Source of the DNA: a virus
Length of the DNA: 47,895 nucleotides
IMG/VR virus record: IMGVR_UViG_3300044655_000269
Location: 1-47,895 of that record
Direction: 5' to 3' (one strand)
The translations under genes and the position numbers were made by a program. Every line of letters begins with the position of its first letter. The first letter of the stretch is position 1. This document shows, one piece after another, positions 22,014-34,400 of this stretch. Below the pieces are notes generated by a model. The model did not search any database. It was not told the origin of the DNA and saw nothing but the letters and a program-made list of their open reading frames with translations.

Positions 22014-24098
22014 ATGGCAAGTTCCAACAATATACTTAGAGTTGCGGATCTAGACTTCTTCTCTATTCGCAATAATCTAAAAGAGTATCTCCGCAGTCAG
22101 AATACTTTTCAAGATTATGACTTTGAGGGTTCTGGTATGTCTGTAATGCTAGACATTCTGGCATACAATACCTATTACAATTCATATTACTTGAATATGG
22201 CTGCTAACGAAGCCTTTCTTGATACGGCGCAGCTTAGAAAGAACATCGTATCACACGCCAAGGTGATCAACTATGTGCCTATGTCTATGCGTGGTGCAGA
22301 GGCTATGGTAAATGTTGTTGTCACACCAGGTCCCGATGAAGATCAGATCATCAATTATATTACACTAGACAAATGGACAACCTTTCTTGGTGCTGATAAG
22401 GAACAAGTTAATTACCCATTCGTTGCAATACATTCTAATACCGCATATAAGAGCAACGGTTCATTTGTGTTCAGCAATGTAGTTGTTAGACAGGGTGAGG
22501 CTGTTACAATGCAGTTCCCAGTGCTGGCTAATAACACATCAAGACGCTTTCAGATTCCATCTTCTAACGTCGATACATCAACTCTAACTATTTCAGTTCA
22601 GGAGTCCGCATCAAATACTACCACAACTGAATATGTATTAGCCGCTGACATTTCAGAAATTCAAGCTAACTCTACGGTATATTTCATCGAAGAAGATCAG
22701 GACTCATATTACACAGTTTATTTTGGTGATAACTACATCGGTAAGAGACCTTCTAATGGCTCTATCGTTATTGCAACTTATCTTGATACTGTAGGTCCTA
22801 GAGGCAACAATATTTCAAGAATTGGTCTATCTGACGCTGACGGTATTGCAGGATTCAGTAGCAATGTTAGAGTTACAGTAACAAGCGCCTCTGCTGGTGG
22901 TTCTGATAAAGAAACGGTAGAACAGGTTCGTTTCCGTTCTACTAACTATTACACCTCACAAAATCGTGCTGTTACCTCTGGTGACTATGAAGCACTCGTT
23001 ACTAAAGACTTCCCTAACATTGAAGCTGTTTCTGTTTGGGGTGGTGAAGATAATGATCCTATCGTATATGGTAAAGTGTTCATGTCTCTCAAGACCAAGG
23101 GTTATTATACACTAACCAATCTAGAAAAAGAAACAATTAAAAATAGCCTTGTTGAAAATCGCAACGTTCTAACTGTTAAGCCAGATATCGTCGATCCTGA
23201 ATATGCATTCGTTCTTATTCGTGGTAAGGTTAGATATAATCCTAACTTGACAACTAGAACACAAGGGCAAATTCTAAATCTAATCAAAGAAGCTATCTAC
23301 AATTACGCCACACAGGAACTATACACATTCAAATCAACTTTTAAGTTGTCTAAGATGCAGTATTATATTGAACAGTCAGAAGCATCTATTACATCTTCTG
23401 ATATCGATATCTTCCTACAACGCCGTGTCAAGATGGAGATTGGCGGAACTAATACATATGTTATTAGCTTTAACACACCGCTTCGTAAGGGTGACTATGC
23501 GTTCAAGCTAAACACATATCCAACTCTTAAAGTAAAAGACTCCGCAGCTATTCAGCGTGACGTATTCATTGAAGAAACTCCAGAGTCCTATACTGGTATT
23601 GATTCGGTATCAATTCTAAATCCTGGTGTTAATTATACTAGCAAACCAACACTAACAATTACTGGTGACGGTTCTGGTGGTGAAGTTGAGCCAGTCATCG
23701 TCAATGGACGTTTTGTTTCTGTCCGAGTTATAAACCCTGGTATTAATTACACCAGAGCGTTCGTTGAGATTACCGACAGTCAGGGTTCTGGCGCAGTTCT
23801 AGCAGTTAACCTAAGATCAACAACAGGAACACTAAGAACATATTACTATAAGCCAAACGGTGAAAAGGTTATCGTTAATGCAGCAGCAGGCACTATTGAT
23901 TATCTAACTGGTAAAATTATTCTAGATACATTGACACCTATTTCAATGCCAGCAAACGATTTCTATGATCAAGACGTTCTTACAATTAACGTTGTTCCTG
24001 AACAGGGCGTTATTGTTCCTCTGAGAAATCGTATTCTCGCTATTGACACTAACAACATACAGGCAATTCAGCTAGACATGGTAGCCGAAACAGCATGA
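22014..24098 (+). CDS. 6: Baseplate wedge protein gp6
   Basis: A 694-residue homologue of T4 gp6 (660 residues), the wedge dimer that forms the inner baseplate ring. Family features are ILRVADLDFFSIRNNLKEYLRSQ, FQDYDFEGSGMSVMLDILAYNTYYNSYYLNMAANEAFLDTAQ, RKNIVSHAKVINYVPMSMRGAEA, a central VRFRSTNYYTSQNRAVTSGDYEALVTKDFPNIEAVSVWGGED block (shared with P2 gpJ-like proteins) and MQYYIEQSEASITSSDIDIFLQRR. Two Gly-rich beta segments with LNPGVNYTSKPT/INPGINYTRAFVEI near residues 530-600 are repeats also found in the next protein. Confidence 0.95.
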   Translation: MASSNNILRVADLDFFSIRNNLKEYLRSQNTFQDYDFEGSGMSVMLDILAYNTYYNSYYLNMAANEAFLDTAQLRKNIVSHAKVINYVPMSMRGAEAMVNVVVTPGPDEDQIINYITLDKWTTFLGADKEQVNYPFVAIHSNTAYKSNGSFVFSNVVVRQGEAVTMQFPVLANNTSRRFQIPSSNVDTSTLTISVQESASNTTTTEYVLAADISEIQANSTVYFIEEDQDSYYTVYFGDNYIGKRPSNGSIVIATYLDTVGPRGNNISRIGLSDADGIAGFSSNVRVTVTSASAGGSDKETVEQVRFRSTNYYTSQNRAVTSGDYEALVTKDFPNIEAVSVWGGEDNDPIVYGKVFMSLKTKGYYTLTNLEKETIKNSLVENRNVLTVKPDIVDPEYAFVLIRGKVRYNPNLTTRTQGQILNLIKEAIYNYATQELYTFKSTFKLSKMQYYIEQSEASITSSDIDIFLQRRVKMEIGGTNTYVISFNTPLRKGDYAFKLNTYPTLKVKDSAAIQRDVFIEETPESYTGIDSVSILNPGVNYTSKPTLTITGDGSGGEVEPVIVNGRFVSVRVINPGINYTRAFVEITDSQGSGAVLAVNLRSTTGTLRTYYYKPNGEKVIVNAAAGTIDYLTGKIILDTLTPISMPANDFYDQDVLTINVVPEQGVIVPLRNRILAIDTNNIQAIQLDMVAETA

Positions 24099-27031
24099 CC
24101 GATAAAATCGATAACAAAACATCTATACTAGTTAAGTCACAGGTACCTGATTTCGTCAGAGCCGACCATGAGTTGTTTGTTCAATTCATGGAGCATTATT
24201 ATAAGTTCTTAGAACAAGACGGACAGCTACAGTATGTCACTAAAAACTTTCCTCGCTTTCTTGATATTGATGAAATCAAGATGGATATCGATCATGATAT
24301 ACAAGAAGGTGAAGAACATTATATTGAAGAAGAAAGTGACTATCATGCCTTCCTACAGAAGCTATACGATAATTACACAGCACTAATTCCTGACAGTATT
24401 CTAGCTGATAAGGTCGTGTTGCTAAAACATGCCAAGGAGTTTTATCGTACCCGTGGTTCAGAGAAGTCAATTCGCTTTCTTATGCGAGCCCTGTATAACC
24501 AGGATATTGATTTCTATTATCCTAAAGATGATATTCTTCGTGCGTCAGATGGTAAATGGTTCGTAGAAAGATCACTAAACGTTAAAGACTTTGCGGTCGA
24601 TAATGTTGCCAACAGTTCTGCATATTCTCTGTTTATCGGTAGAACAATTCGTGGTGCTAATTCTAATTCTACTTGTACCGTTGAAACTGCCGATCAGTAT
24701 TATGATAACGGTGTTCTAGTCACAGAACTTAAAGTTTCCGCAGTTGAACAGGACTTTGAAAACGGTGAAGAAATCTTCACGTTCTATGATGACAACGGCC
24801 TAGTCAAGAGACTGTCTTGTAATCTATTCTCTGGTCAGATTTACACCGTTACAGTAACAAACCCTGGTTCAGGATACGTTCAAGGTTCTGCTGTTCCTAT
24901 TAGTAGTAATAGTGGTTCTGGTGGTCTTGTCGTTATCTCTAAAGTTATTAGAGCATATCTTGAAGGTAAGATTAGATCGGTTGAGGTTACTCTACCAGGT
25001 GCTGGCTTTAGAGCAAACGACGCATTGCTATTCACTGGCGGTGGTGGTCGTGACGCCGCTGCTAACATCTTCGTTGTTAATGAGGACGAGACATATCATC
25101 CTTCTAGCTATGATATTATCGGTACTAGAATTATCGATGTTGCTAATAATGTAATCGCAAACACTCTAAACGTTAATCAGAGTGAAGCCTATACCAATAT
25201 GGCTAACATCTATGTCAATACATCAAATCTCATTATCTCGACAGGTATCGGTCCTGCAACAACTGTTAACCTAGATTATTGGGCATCTAATTCAAATGTT
25301 TATTTTGAGACTGGTGACGTTATCATGGCTAACAATGAGTTTGTTACAATTACTAGTAGTAATACAAAATCAAATATTATTACAGTATCACCAGCACTAT
25401 CAGGAAATATTGGTGGTTACTCTTTCGATATCTATAAGAAGCCTAACGCCAATACAGTAGTAGCCAATTCTATGATATATTGGCAGTATGCAAACTGCGG
25501 TCCTGTTCTTTCTGTTAAGATTACAAACCCAGGTCTAGGTTATTACGAACTACCATCAGTTGACGTTCTCTCTAATACCTTTGTTCGTTCTATGGGTATT
25601 CTTGGTAGAATGGAAATTGCAAACGGTGGATTCGGCTATGTTGTCGGTGATATTCTAGAGTTCAATAACAGATATGGATATTATGGTGAAGGTGCTAATG
25701 GTGTCGTTACAATCGTCGATTCCAATGGTTCAATCCAGCAAGTATCATTTACACCTCGCACAGGTTACACAATCGGCGGTTCAGGATATATACAGTCTGC
25801 ACTACCTAACGTTTCTGTTATCTCACAAAACGTCAATGCATATGGTGCGAATGTTCAAGCGGTGGCAATTATCGGTGACGGTGAATTACTTGAAGCCACA
25901 TCAAATATCATTGGTGGTATTGAGCAGTTGCGTGTTCTATCTCGTGGTGCTGGATATCAACCAAACACAACTCTAAATCTTTCTACACAGGGCGACGGTC
26001 TAGCACAGGCAGATATTACAGTTATCACTGGTATCTATACATACCCAGGCCGTTATGTCAATGATGATGGTCATCTATCTGGCTATAACTTCCTACAGGA
26101 TCGTGATTATTATCAGCCTTATTCATATGTCATTAAGTCTGACACATCGCTTGAGAAATACAGAAAGTCAATCAAAGAACTTTCACATCCTGCTGGTATG
26201 AAGCTATTCGGTCAGCATGTTTATAGAAGTGAAACCGAAAGATATGATATCAACGTGGCAGCCAATGTTGTTAACACATATATCACAACAGACATTGCAT
26301 ATCAAAATCTAATTCTAAAATTTGCTACATCAAATGGCTCAAGTTATGTTCCTACAGGAAACTTTGCATATCTAACATATGACACAAGAAGAGGAACAAC
26401 AAACACCGCAGCCAATGTTGGCAACGTGATATATGATACTCAGAACATTTGGTACAATGCTGCTAATACTCAGCAATACGCCAATCTCAAAGCTAACACT
26501 TACTTTGCATCAGCTGGCTTGCGTGTAATGGGTATCTACAGTAATGGTGGTGCTATCATGTCACATGCCAATACTATGAATGTTTCAAACGTCATTTCGG
26601 TTGCTGCATGGGTAAATCAGTCAAACGTTCTAGCATATAAGACAATTCTAACAAAGAGTGATAAGTCAACCTCAGGATATGAATTGTATATGAACGGCAG
26701 CAACCCAACGATTGATATCTATCCATCGTCTGCTGATAACTCACTAGTGATCACAACAGGTCTAGCAAATAATAGCTGGCAGTTTGTTGCATTTACATAT
26801 GACGGTATTAATATCCGTGGTTACTCAAACGGCGCCTTTATGTCCATGTCGACAGGAACATCAACTGGTGTCACTGACTCTACACAACAACTAATGGTTG
26901 GTCGTCGCAGCGGCACACCACCTCTACCGTTTGAAGGCAAGATTGCTTCTGTTGAGATATATAATAAAGTGCTTTCAAACAACGAAATTCAAACACTATT
27001 CAATAGAGACCGCCGTAGATACGGCTTATAA
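24095..27031 (+). CDS. Large wedge/virion protein in gp7 position with lectin-like C-terminus
   Basis: A 978-residue protein starting at an ATGA overlap with gp6. The N-terminal 160 residues (VPDFVRADHELFVQFMEHYYKFLEQDGQLQY ... AKEFYRTRGSEKSIRFLMRALYNQD) are typical of large baseplate-associated proteins in T4-like phages of marine bacteria. The middle contains several VTNPGSGYVQG/ITNPGLGYYELP beta repeats like those in gp6 and gp8. The last 200 residues (AAWVNQSN ... LTKSDKSTSGYELYMNG, then WQFVAFTYDGINIRGYSNG, and GKIASVEIYNKVLSNNEIQTLF) are a LamG/concanavalin-like jelly roll that binds sugars in other proteins. It takes the slot of T4 gp7 and may combine wedge and surface-binding roles. 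Confidence 0.8.
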   Translation: MTDKIDNKTSILVKSQVPDFVRADHELFVQFMEHYYKFLEQDGQLQYVTKNFPRFLDIDEIKMDIDHDIQEGEEHYIEEESDYHAFLQKLYDNYTALIPDSILADKVVLLKHAKEFYRTRGSEKSIRFLMRALYNQDIDFYYPKDDILRASDGKWFVERSLNVKDFAVDNVANSSAYSLFIGRTIRGANSNSTCTVETADQYYDNGVLVTELKVSAVEQDFENGEEIFTFYDDNGLVKRLSCNLFSGQIYTVTVTNPGSGYVQGSAVPISSNSGSGGLVVISKVIRAYLEGKIRSVEVTLPGAGFRANDALLFTGGGGRDAAANIFVVNEDETYHPSSYDIIGTRIIDVANNVIANTLNVNQSEAYTNMANIYVNTSNLIISTGIGPATTVNLDYWASNSNVYFETGDVIMANNEFVTITSSNTKSNIITVSPALSGNIGGYSFDIYKKPNANTVVANSMIYWQYANCGPVLSVKITNPGLGYYELPSVDVLSNTFVRSMGILGRMEIANGGFGYVVGDILEFNNRYGYYGEGANGVVTIVDSNGSIQQVSFTPRTGYTIGGSGYIQSALPNVSVISQNVNAYGANVQAVAIIGDGELLEATSNIIGGIEQLRVLSRGAGYQPNTTLNLSTQGDGLAQADITVITGIYTYPGRYVNDDGHLSGYNFLQDRDYYQPYSYVIKSDTSLEKYRKSIKELSHPAGMKLFGQHVYRSETERYDINVAANVVNTYITTDIAYQNLILKFATSNGSSYVPTGNFAYLTYDTRRGTTNTAANVGNVIYDTQNIWYNAANTQQYANLKANTYFASAGLRVMGIYSNGGAIMSHANTMNVSNVISVAAWVNQSNVLAYKTILTKSDKSTSGYELYMNGSNPTIDIYPSSADNSLVITTGLANNSWQFVAFTYDGINIRGYSNGAFMSMSTGTSTGVTDSTQQLMVGRRSGTPPLPFEGKIASVEIYNKVLSNNEIQTLFNRDRRRYGL

Positions 27032-27034
27032 ATA
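27027..27034 (+). promoter_or_regulatory. T4-type late promoter element of gp8
   Basis: Exact TATAAATA overlapping the end of the preceding gene, 20 bases before ATG 27055, with AAAGAGAGAG as the ribosome site downstream. Start expected near 27040. Confidence 0.75.
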
Positions 27035-27054
27035 TTATCTAAAGAGAGAGAATA

Positions 27055-28386
27055 ATGGCTTCAGTTCGTTCTAAAGATTTTGGCATTTATGTTGCTAAAC
27101 AGTTTCGTGAATCGGTTTCAGAACCATCAGGCGCTAATCTATATCTGACATTTGGTAGAGTGCAGCCATGGACAAACGATATCAGCCCACCACAAGCTAA
27201 TACTTCCGAAGCTAGTGTTTATGAAGTATGGGATAATATGGTTGGTGGAAAGAGACTAACATCAAACGACATGAGACATGTTGTTCCTAGATTTGATTGG
27301 TCTAACAATACCGTTTATGTTGCTTACGATCATCTTACGGATTCTAGATCATTAAAGAATCCAAACACAGCCTTCTATGTTCTCACTGATGATTTCAATG
27401 TTTATAAGTGCATTGCAAACAATTATGGTGCTGCTTCTACAGCTAAACCATCATCAACAAATCCAGCAGGTGTGTTCCAGACACCAGACAAGTATATCTG
27501 GAAGTATATGTATAGCTTGAGTGCAGAAGATCAGCAAAGATTTTTGACTAGTTCTTTCATGCCTATTAAAACTCTAGCTACTGACGATAACACTCTACAG
27601 TGGCAAGTTCAAGATGGTGCTGTTGATGGTGCTATTAATAGCATTATTCTCACCAACAGAGGTTCGGGATATACTTCAAATCAGATTTCAGTAAATATTG
27701 CTGGTGATGGTTTGTTCGCCAATGCATTCGCTACACGCAATACAACCACTTCACAAATTGACTCTATTACCATTGACAATAAAGGTGCTAGATATACCTT
27801 AGCAAATGTAACTATTAGTTCATCTGTCGGATCCGGTGCTAATGCAAGAGTAATTATTAACCCACCAGGCGGCCATGGATCAGATCCTCTATATGAACTA
27901 GGCGGATCATATCTAATGATTGATACTCTTATCAAAAACCAAGAAGGTGGTGTTCTATCTGTAGAAAATGATTACAGACAGATTGCTATCATTGAAGATC
28001 CACGTAACTTCGATGAGACAAAAGTTATGTCTAATGCTGCCGTATCACAGTTGACAGTAATTACAATGGCCGAATCAGCCGTTACTACAAACTACTATGA
28101 AGATGAATGGGTATATCAGGGTTCTAGCCTAGCCAATTCTACATTCAGAGGCATTGTGGCTGCTTGGGATTACTCTAACGTTACAATCAAACTTACTAAT
28201 GTAAGAGGCGTTCCTACATCCGATTTGCTAATCGGTGCAACATCAACCACATCACGTTACGTTAACTCGGTTCTAAATCCTGAAATGCTACCATACTCAG
28301 GAAAACTATTATATATAGATAATATAGTACCAATCGAACGTTCAATTGACCAGAACGAAGAATACAAAATCCTACTAAGTTTCTAA
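27055..28386 (+). CDS. 8: Baseplate wedge protein gp8
   Basis: A 443-residue homologue of T4 gp8 (334 residues). Matching blocks are NLYLTFGRVQPWTND (T4 TIFITFGRSEPWSSN), VYEVWDNMVGGKRLTSNDMRHVVPRFDW (T4 MWTHMMGTVKVLPSMLDAVIPRRDW), DKYIWKYMYSLS, DDNTLQWQVQDG, and the end GKLLYIDNIVPIERSIDQNEEYKILLSF (T4 GEMIYMENRPPIIMAMDQTEEINILFTF). The extra 110 residues include a beta-repeat insertion (ILTNRGSGYTSNQISVNI) shared with gp6 and the gp7-position protein. Own late promoter upstream. Joins wedge parts gp7 and gp10 in T4. Confidence 0.93.
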   Translation: MASVRSKDFGIYVAKQFRESVSEPSGANLYLTFGRVQPWTNDISPPQANTSEASVYEVWDNMVGGKRLTSNDMRHVVPRFDWSNNTVYVAYDHLTDSRSLKNPNTAFYVLTDDFNVYKCIANNYGAASTAKPSSTNPAGVFQTPDKYIWKYMYSLSAEDQQRFLTSSFMPIKTLATDDNTLQWQVQDGAVDGAINSIILTNRGSGYTSNQISVNIAGDGLFANAFATRNTTTSQIDSITIDNKGARYTLANVTISSSVGSGANARVIINPPGGHGSDPLYELGGSYLMIDTLIKNQEGGVLSVENDYRQIAIIEDPRNFDETKVMSNAAVSQLTVITMAESAVTTNYYEDEWVYQGSSLANSTFRGIVAAWDYSNVTIKLTNVRGVPTSDLLIGATSTTSRYVNSVLNPEMLPYSGKLLYIDNIVPIERSIDQNEEYKILLSF

Positions 28387-28401
28387 GGGAAAGAATAGAA
28401 A

Positions 28402-31400
28402 ATGGCAAATACTGCTAACACAACTGCGCTAACCACAGACTTTAACGTTACACCTTATTATGACGATTATGATGCTAATAAGGGTTTCTATCGAATCCTA
28501 TTCAAGCCAGGCTATGCAGTCCAGGCTAGAGAACTAACACAGATTCAGACTTCCCTACAGGAACAAATTCAGCGTTTTGGTCGCAATATCTTCAAAGATG
28601 GTACAATCGTTCTCCCTGGCGCATTCTACCTAGAAACTAACGATGGTCTAAATGCTGGTCGTGCTATTCGTTACGTTAAGATCAATGATACGGATTCAAC
28701 TGGTAACACTGTTAGTGTGTCAGAATGGAACACTCTAATTGAACAAGGCAAAGCAAATGGTAATACTCGCCTTGAGATTACTGGCGTTACATCGAACATT
28801 ACAGCACAACTTATTCAGACACTAGACGGTGTTCAGTCATCCGCAAACTCTAAAACACTATACGTTGCTTATACATCAGCTTCACCAACTAATCCTACTC
28901 AAAAGGTATTCTTGCCAGGTGAAACACTAAGAGCAAACGTAAATGGTGCAACTTATAGTGTAGTTGTTAAGAGCACCGACGCTGTTGCAAATACTGGCGT
29001 TGGTTCACGCTTTACTATTACATCAGGTGTTCTATTCGCTAAGAACCACTTTATTGCTTTCCCAGAACAGTCAATTGTTATTGATCGTTACAACCCAAAC
29101 CCAACCGCAAGAGTTGGCTTCTACATTTCAGAAGAAATTGTAACATCATCATCCGACGCATCACTACTAGATCCTGCACAGGAGGCATCAAACTTCTCTG
29201 CACCAGGTGCTGATCGTCTAAGACTAAATCCAGAACTACAGGTTGTCGGTATTGATGATACTGTAGATGTTCAGAACTTCGTAACTCTATTCACCATCGA
29301 AGCAGGACGTGTTAAGACATATCTAGCCAACACACAGTATTCATATATCAATGATGCTATGGCTAAGAGAACATACGACAACTCTGGTGACTATGTTGTT
29401 AATGGTCTTGATATCACTGTTAAAGAGCATGACAATACAGGATCTAACTATGGTCGTTACGACGATGGTAACAATAGCCTACTTTATGTTGGCGTGTCAC
29501 CTGGCTCTGGCTATTGTCAGGGTTATCAAGTCGGCGCCCTATCAACTTACGATCTATCAACTGACAAGGGTTTAACTTTCTCTAACGTTAACGGCCAGTA
29601 TGCCGCTGCTACAATGGGGCAGTATGTAACTGTCAATGAACTTGTAGGTGGTTGGGAACTAAACAAAGCCAAGACAGTTGAACTATACAATACTGCACAG
29701 GATAGAATTAGCACCAAGAAGTGGTCAATCGCCACACAGACTGGTTCTAAGATTGGTTCTGCTACACTACTATCATATGAATATGTAAGCGGAACACCAG
29801 GCTATGACGCAAGATATAATGTATATCTAGCCGATGTTAAGATGCTTGGCTCAAATACATTCTCAAGCGTAAGAAACATCTATGCTGCTGGCTCTGGTGT
29901 AAGTTCTCTAATGGGTGCTGATGTTATTCTTGATACATCAGGAAATGCAGTTCTTCAAAGAGTTCCAGATTCAACTCTACTCTATAGAACTGGTTCTGAC
30001 TTTACCAAGACAATTCGTAGCGTTGGTGATATATCACAGACAGATACATCATTCATCTTTAATCAGACCGATGGTGTAGCTTCTACGGTTCAGGCAGCCT
30101 CAAACGGTGTATTCACTCTATCACTACCTTCTGGTATTGAAAAGTTCCCATTCGGCTCAACTACACTATCTGCTAGTGCTGCACAGGGAATCTATCTAAC
30201 ATTCAACCAGACATCTGGCGGTGCTAACGTTGCTGCTATTACACAGACTGGTACCGCTGCATCTGGTGCTGGTACTACACAGCTAGTTGGTCTAGGTACA
30301 AGATTCCAGAGACTAAACGTTGGTGATAAGATCCAGCTATCTGGTAATGGTAATTTCTATTACGTTACAGCAATCGCCAACAATCTATATCTAACTGTTG
30401 ATTCCGCTCTACCAGCCGTTGTTTCAACAAATACCATTTCTAAGATTTATAAGTCTGGTGACTTGATCACTCTAACAGGTATTGGTTCTGATGCTGGCTC
30501 ACAGCGCACAATTACCGCAACTGATACAACTCTAAGATTTGATCTTAAAGAAACATTCCCAAGCGTGTTCTATGTCACAGTATCTTACCCAATTGTAAGA
30601 TCAGGCGCTCTTGAAATTGAAAAGAACCTAAACATTAGCCGTTATGTTAAGATCAATTGTGCTAACAACGTTGCTGGCATTGTAGGTCCTTATGATCTAG
30701 GCTTCTCTGATGTTTATCGTATCAGAAGCATTAGAGCCAGAACTGATGGTGTTTATCCAACATCAAACACAAACGGTTCTAATGTTATGTCATCTTTCGT
30801 GTTCAGCAATGGTCAGAAAGATACGCATTATGATCACGCAACAATTACTCCTACAGTTACACTAGACACAAACACAAGACTGCTAGTAGAGTTGGATTAC
30901 TTCACACCTGATTTCACTAATCGTGGTGGTTACTTCTCTATTGACTCATACCCAATTGAAGATGATGACACTCTATTTGATCCAACTACTGATATCAGAA
31001 CAGAAAATGTTCCGATCTTTAAGTCACCAATCAATGGTGCATCATATGATCTAAGAAACTGCCTAGACTTTAGACCAGTTAAGGCTGCGTCTGTAACTGG
31101 CTCCACAACTGTAGCTGGTGCTCCTGTCAACCCAGCAGTAACTACGACATTCAACTACCCTGCTACTGGTATGAAGTTCCCAGTGCCATCATCATTGATC
31201 ACTTATGACTTCTATTACTATCTCGGTAGAACTGACTTGGTTGTAGTTGATAAAGACAGCAACTTCCAGATCATTAAGGGTATCCCAAGCATCAATCCAC
31301 AGATGCCACAGATTTATCCTGGCTCTATGGCTCTTGCTTCTATCAATATTCAACCATACCCATCACTGTCACCACAGTATGCAGTATCTCTAGGACGTCC

Positions 31401-34400
31401 TGATCTAGCATGTTCAGCTAAGAGACTATCAAACCTACGCTTTACAATGCGTGATATTGGTGTATTGAAACAGCGTATCGTTAACCTAGAGTATTACACC
31501 TCACTATCTGTCCTCGAACGTTCTGCAACCAGCATGACAATCAAAGACGATGCTGGTAATGATCGCTTTAAGAATGGTATCTTTACCGATACATTCAACG
31601 ATAGTTCGCTATCAAACACTGATGATCCAGAACAGCGTGTAGCATTCGATGACGAAGAAAAGTCAATTCGTCCATTGTATAAGATGGAAACAATCGCATA
31701 CGACTATAAGACTGGACAGAATGTTCGTTATAGCAGCCCTGTTGTAACTCTACAATATACAGAAGTTGAATACTGGAAACAGCAAAGAGCAACCGTAGAA
31801 GTCAATGTTGAACGTCAGTCTTGGTTGTTCCTAGGCACAGTTAATCTATACCCAGATAATGATATCTGGATTGATACTACACTAATGCCAGATGAGCAGC
31901 TATCTAACAAGTCTGTTTCAATCGTCACTTACGGATCACAGGCTTCAGGATATCTAAACAATGCCTATACCACAAACAAGTATGGCTATTCTGGTAACAC
32001 AGTAACCAACTTTGGTACATTTACTGCAAATGCCACATCAGGTGTTGTCGATGTTCTCAACAGCACACAATGGGCATCATGGAACAAGTGGGTCACTGGC
32101 TATAAAGTTTATCGTGGCACTGGCTCAAGCAGATCATACGTTGGTACATATTCAACATACGATCAAGCTAGAAGCGTAGCTAACTCTAATAACCCAATCG
32201 GCGGTCCTGGTGTTACAGTTGAGACTGTATATAACAACAATCGTTCTGGTACACAGTATTGGGAAGCATCAGGTGCCGACGTTGTGCAGACAGACTATAA
32301 GGTAATCGACATTCAGTCTTACCCATATATTCGTCCGCAGATGATCACCGTTCGTTGTACCGGTATGAAGCCATACACTCGCATGTGGCCATACTTTGAT
32401 AACGTATCAGTTGCTAACAATGCCCGTCCTCTAACAGCAAATCAGTTTGGCTGGATCATTCAGAACGGTCAGTTTGGTCTATCACCAAACACAGTTATCG
32501 ATTTGACAAAGGGAACAACAAGCGCATCTAACACCACACTACCAGCACCATCTTCACTAACACCATGGTCATCATTCGGTACTGACCTAGTTACTGACGC
32601 TAACGGTGCTCTAAACTTCCAGTTCCAAGTAACACAGGGTCAGTTCCGTGTTGGTGAGCGTAGCATGTTGGTTATTGACAGCCGTTATCCAGTTGATCCA
32701 AACGTAGTAAAGACTAGATCAGATATCCCAGATGAAATCTCAACTGGTGGTGCTGCTACATTTACTGCATCTGGTACAGCCGTTAAGAAGCAGCGTTCAA
32801 TTCTAACAACAAAGACTGTTTCTTACCATACTGAAAAAGTTGTTCAAGACTTCCCATCATCAGATTGGGAATCAATTGCTGCTCCTCCACCACCAGCACC
32901 AGCTTCACATTCTTGTGCGGCTTATTCATTCTTGGCCAAAGCGCCTAATGGTGAAGAAGGTATTTTCATAACAAGTGTTGATATCTTCGTAGCAAGAATT
33001 GGTACAAAGGGCTTCTGGTGTGAAATTCGTGAAATGGATGCTGGTCAGCAGATCACTAGAAATACTGTTCCTTATTCAGAAGTATTCTTCAATAATCCAG
33101 CAGCAGTTCCAATTTCAACAAACGGCAGTAGCAATCCTTGCCGTGTAACATTCCAGGCACCTGTGTTCTTGTATAACGATACACAGTATGCGTTTATTAT
33201 TCACCCAATTAACGCTAACCCTGATCTATATGTTTGGGTATCTAAACTTGGTCAGACAGATGTTAATGGTCTCGGTCAGGTTGTTGATCGTCGTGGTACT
33301 GGTACATTCTATCAGACAAACAACAACACCAACTGGGATATCATTCCAGACACCGATCTAACCTGCAAGTTCTATCGTGCAGAGTTCGTTAAGAACACAG
33401 ACGGCGTTGCATATCTAGCCAATAAGCCAATCGAAAAGCTATTCGTTAGAAACGAAACGATCACCTTCGATGGCAACTATGGCGAAACATTTATGTCTGG
33501 TGATAAGATAACCGTTTCTGGCTTGACTGGCGGATCGATTTCTATCGGTGACGTTATTCACGGTAACGTTTCATTCCAGAACAGCACCGTTGTTAACGTA
33601 TCAGGCGGACTAGTTCATTGTTCAAACACTGGTTACATCCAGGGTGAGAACTTCTATGTTCTAGATGGTACTACACTACTATCAAAAGCTATCTTCGGAA
33701 CTGTATCCGATATCACCAATGCTCGTGGTAGCCTAAACTACTACATCAATGGTGATACATCAATGCTACATCTAAGTGGCTCTGGTGGTGGCTTCGTCAA
33801 CGGCGATTACGTTATTGCTTCTACTGATTGGAGCAAGCGTGGTTTCATTGAGAAGATCGAAGGTATCTCTAACTTTAGATATTCGTCAATGACTTTTGAA
33901 CCATCATTCTTGTCATTCAAGAATACTGATATCCAGTTCAAAGTCAAGACAACATCTATCGCTGGTGTTCCTGGTAACTTTATTGATGTTGATCCATCAG
34001 AAGTTCATTACTTCAAGACTGAGCAGGGCGTTCTTTCAAGAACAAACGAAAACGCTCTACTCTCCGGTGGTCAGTCAATGAACGTTCAAGTAACAATGCG
34101 TTCATCATCTAATGCCGTATCACCACTAGTTGATACAAACAGAACACATTCTATCATTCTTGACAATATCATCAACAATGATTACCGTGGTGAAACTTAT
34201 CCAACTCACGGTCTGCTACTTAACAAGTATATCTCAAAGACTGTTACACTAGCAGAAGGACAAGACGCAGAGGATATTCAAGTTATCATTGCTGCATATC
34301 GTCCACCAGGAACAGATGTAAAGGTATGGCTCAAGGCACTAAATGCCGAAGATGACACAGCATTTGACAATAGACCATGGGTAGAACTATATAAAGATGG

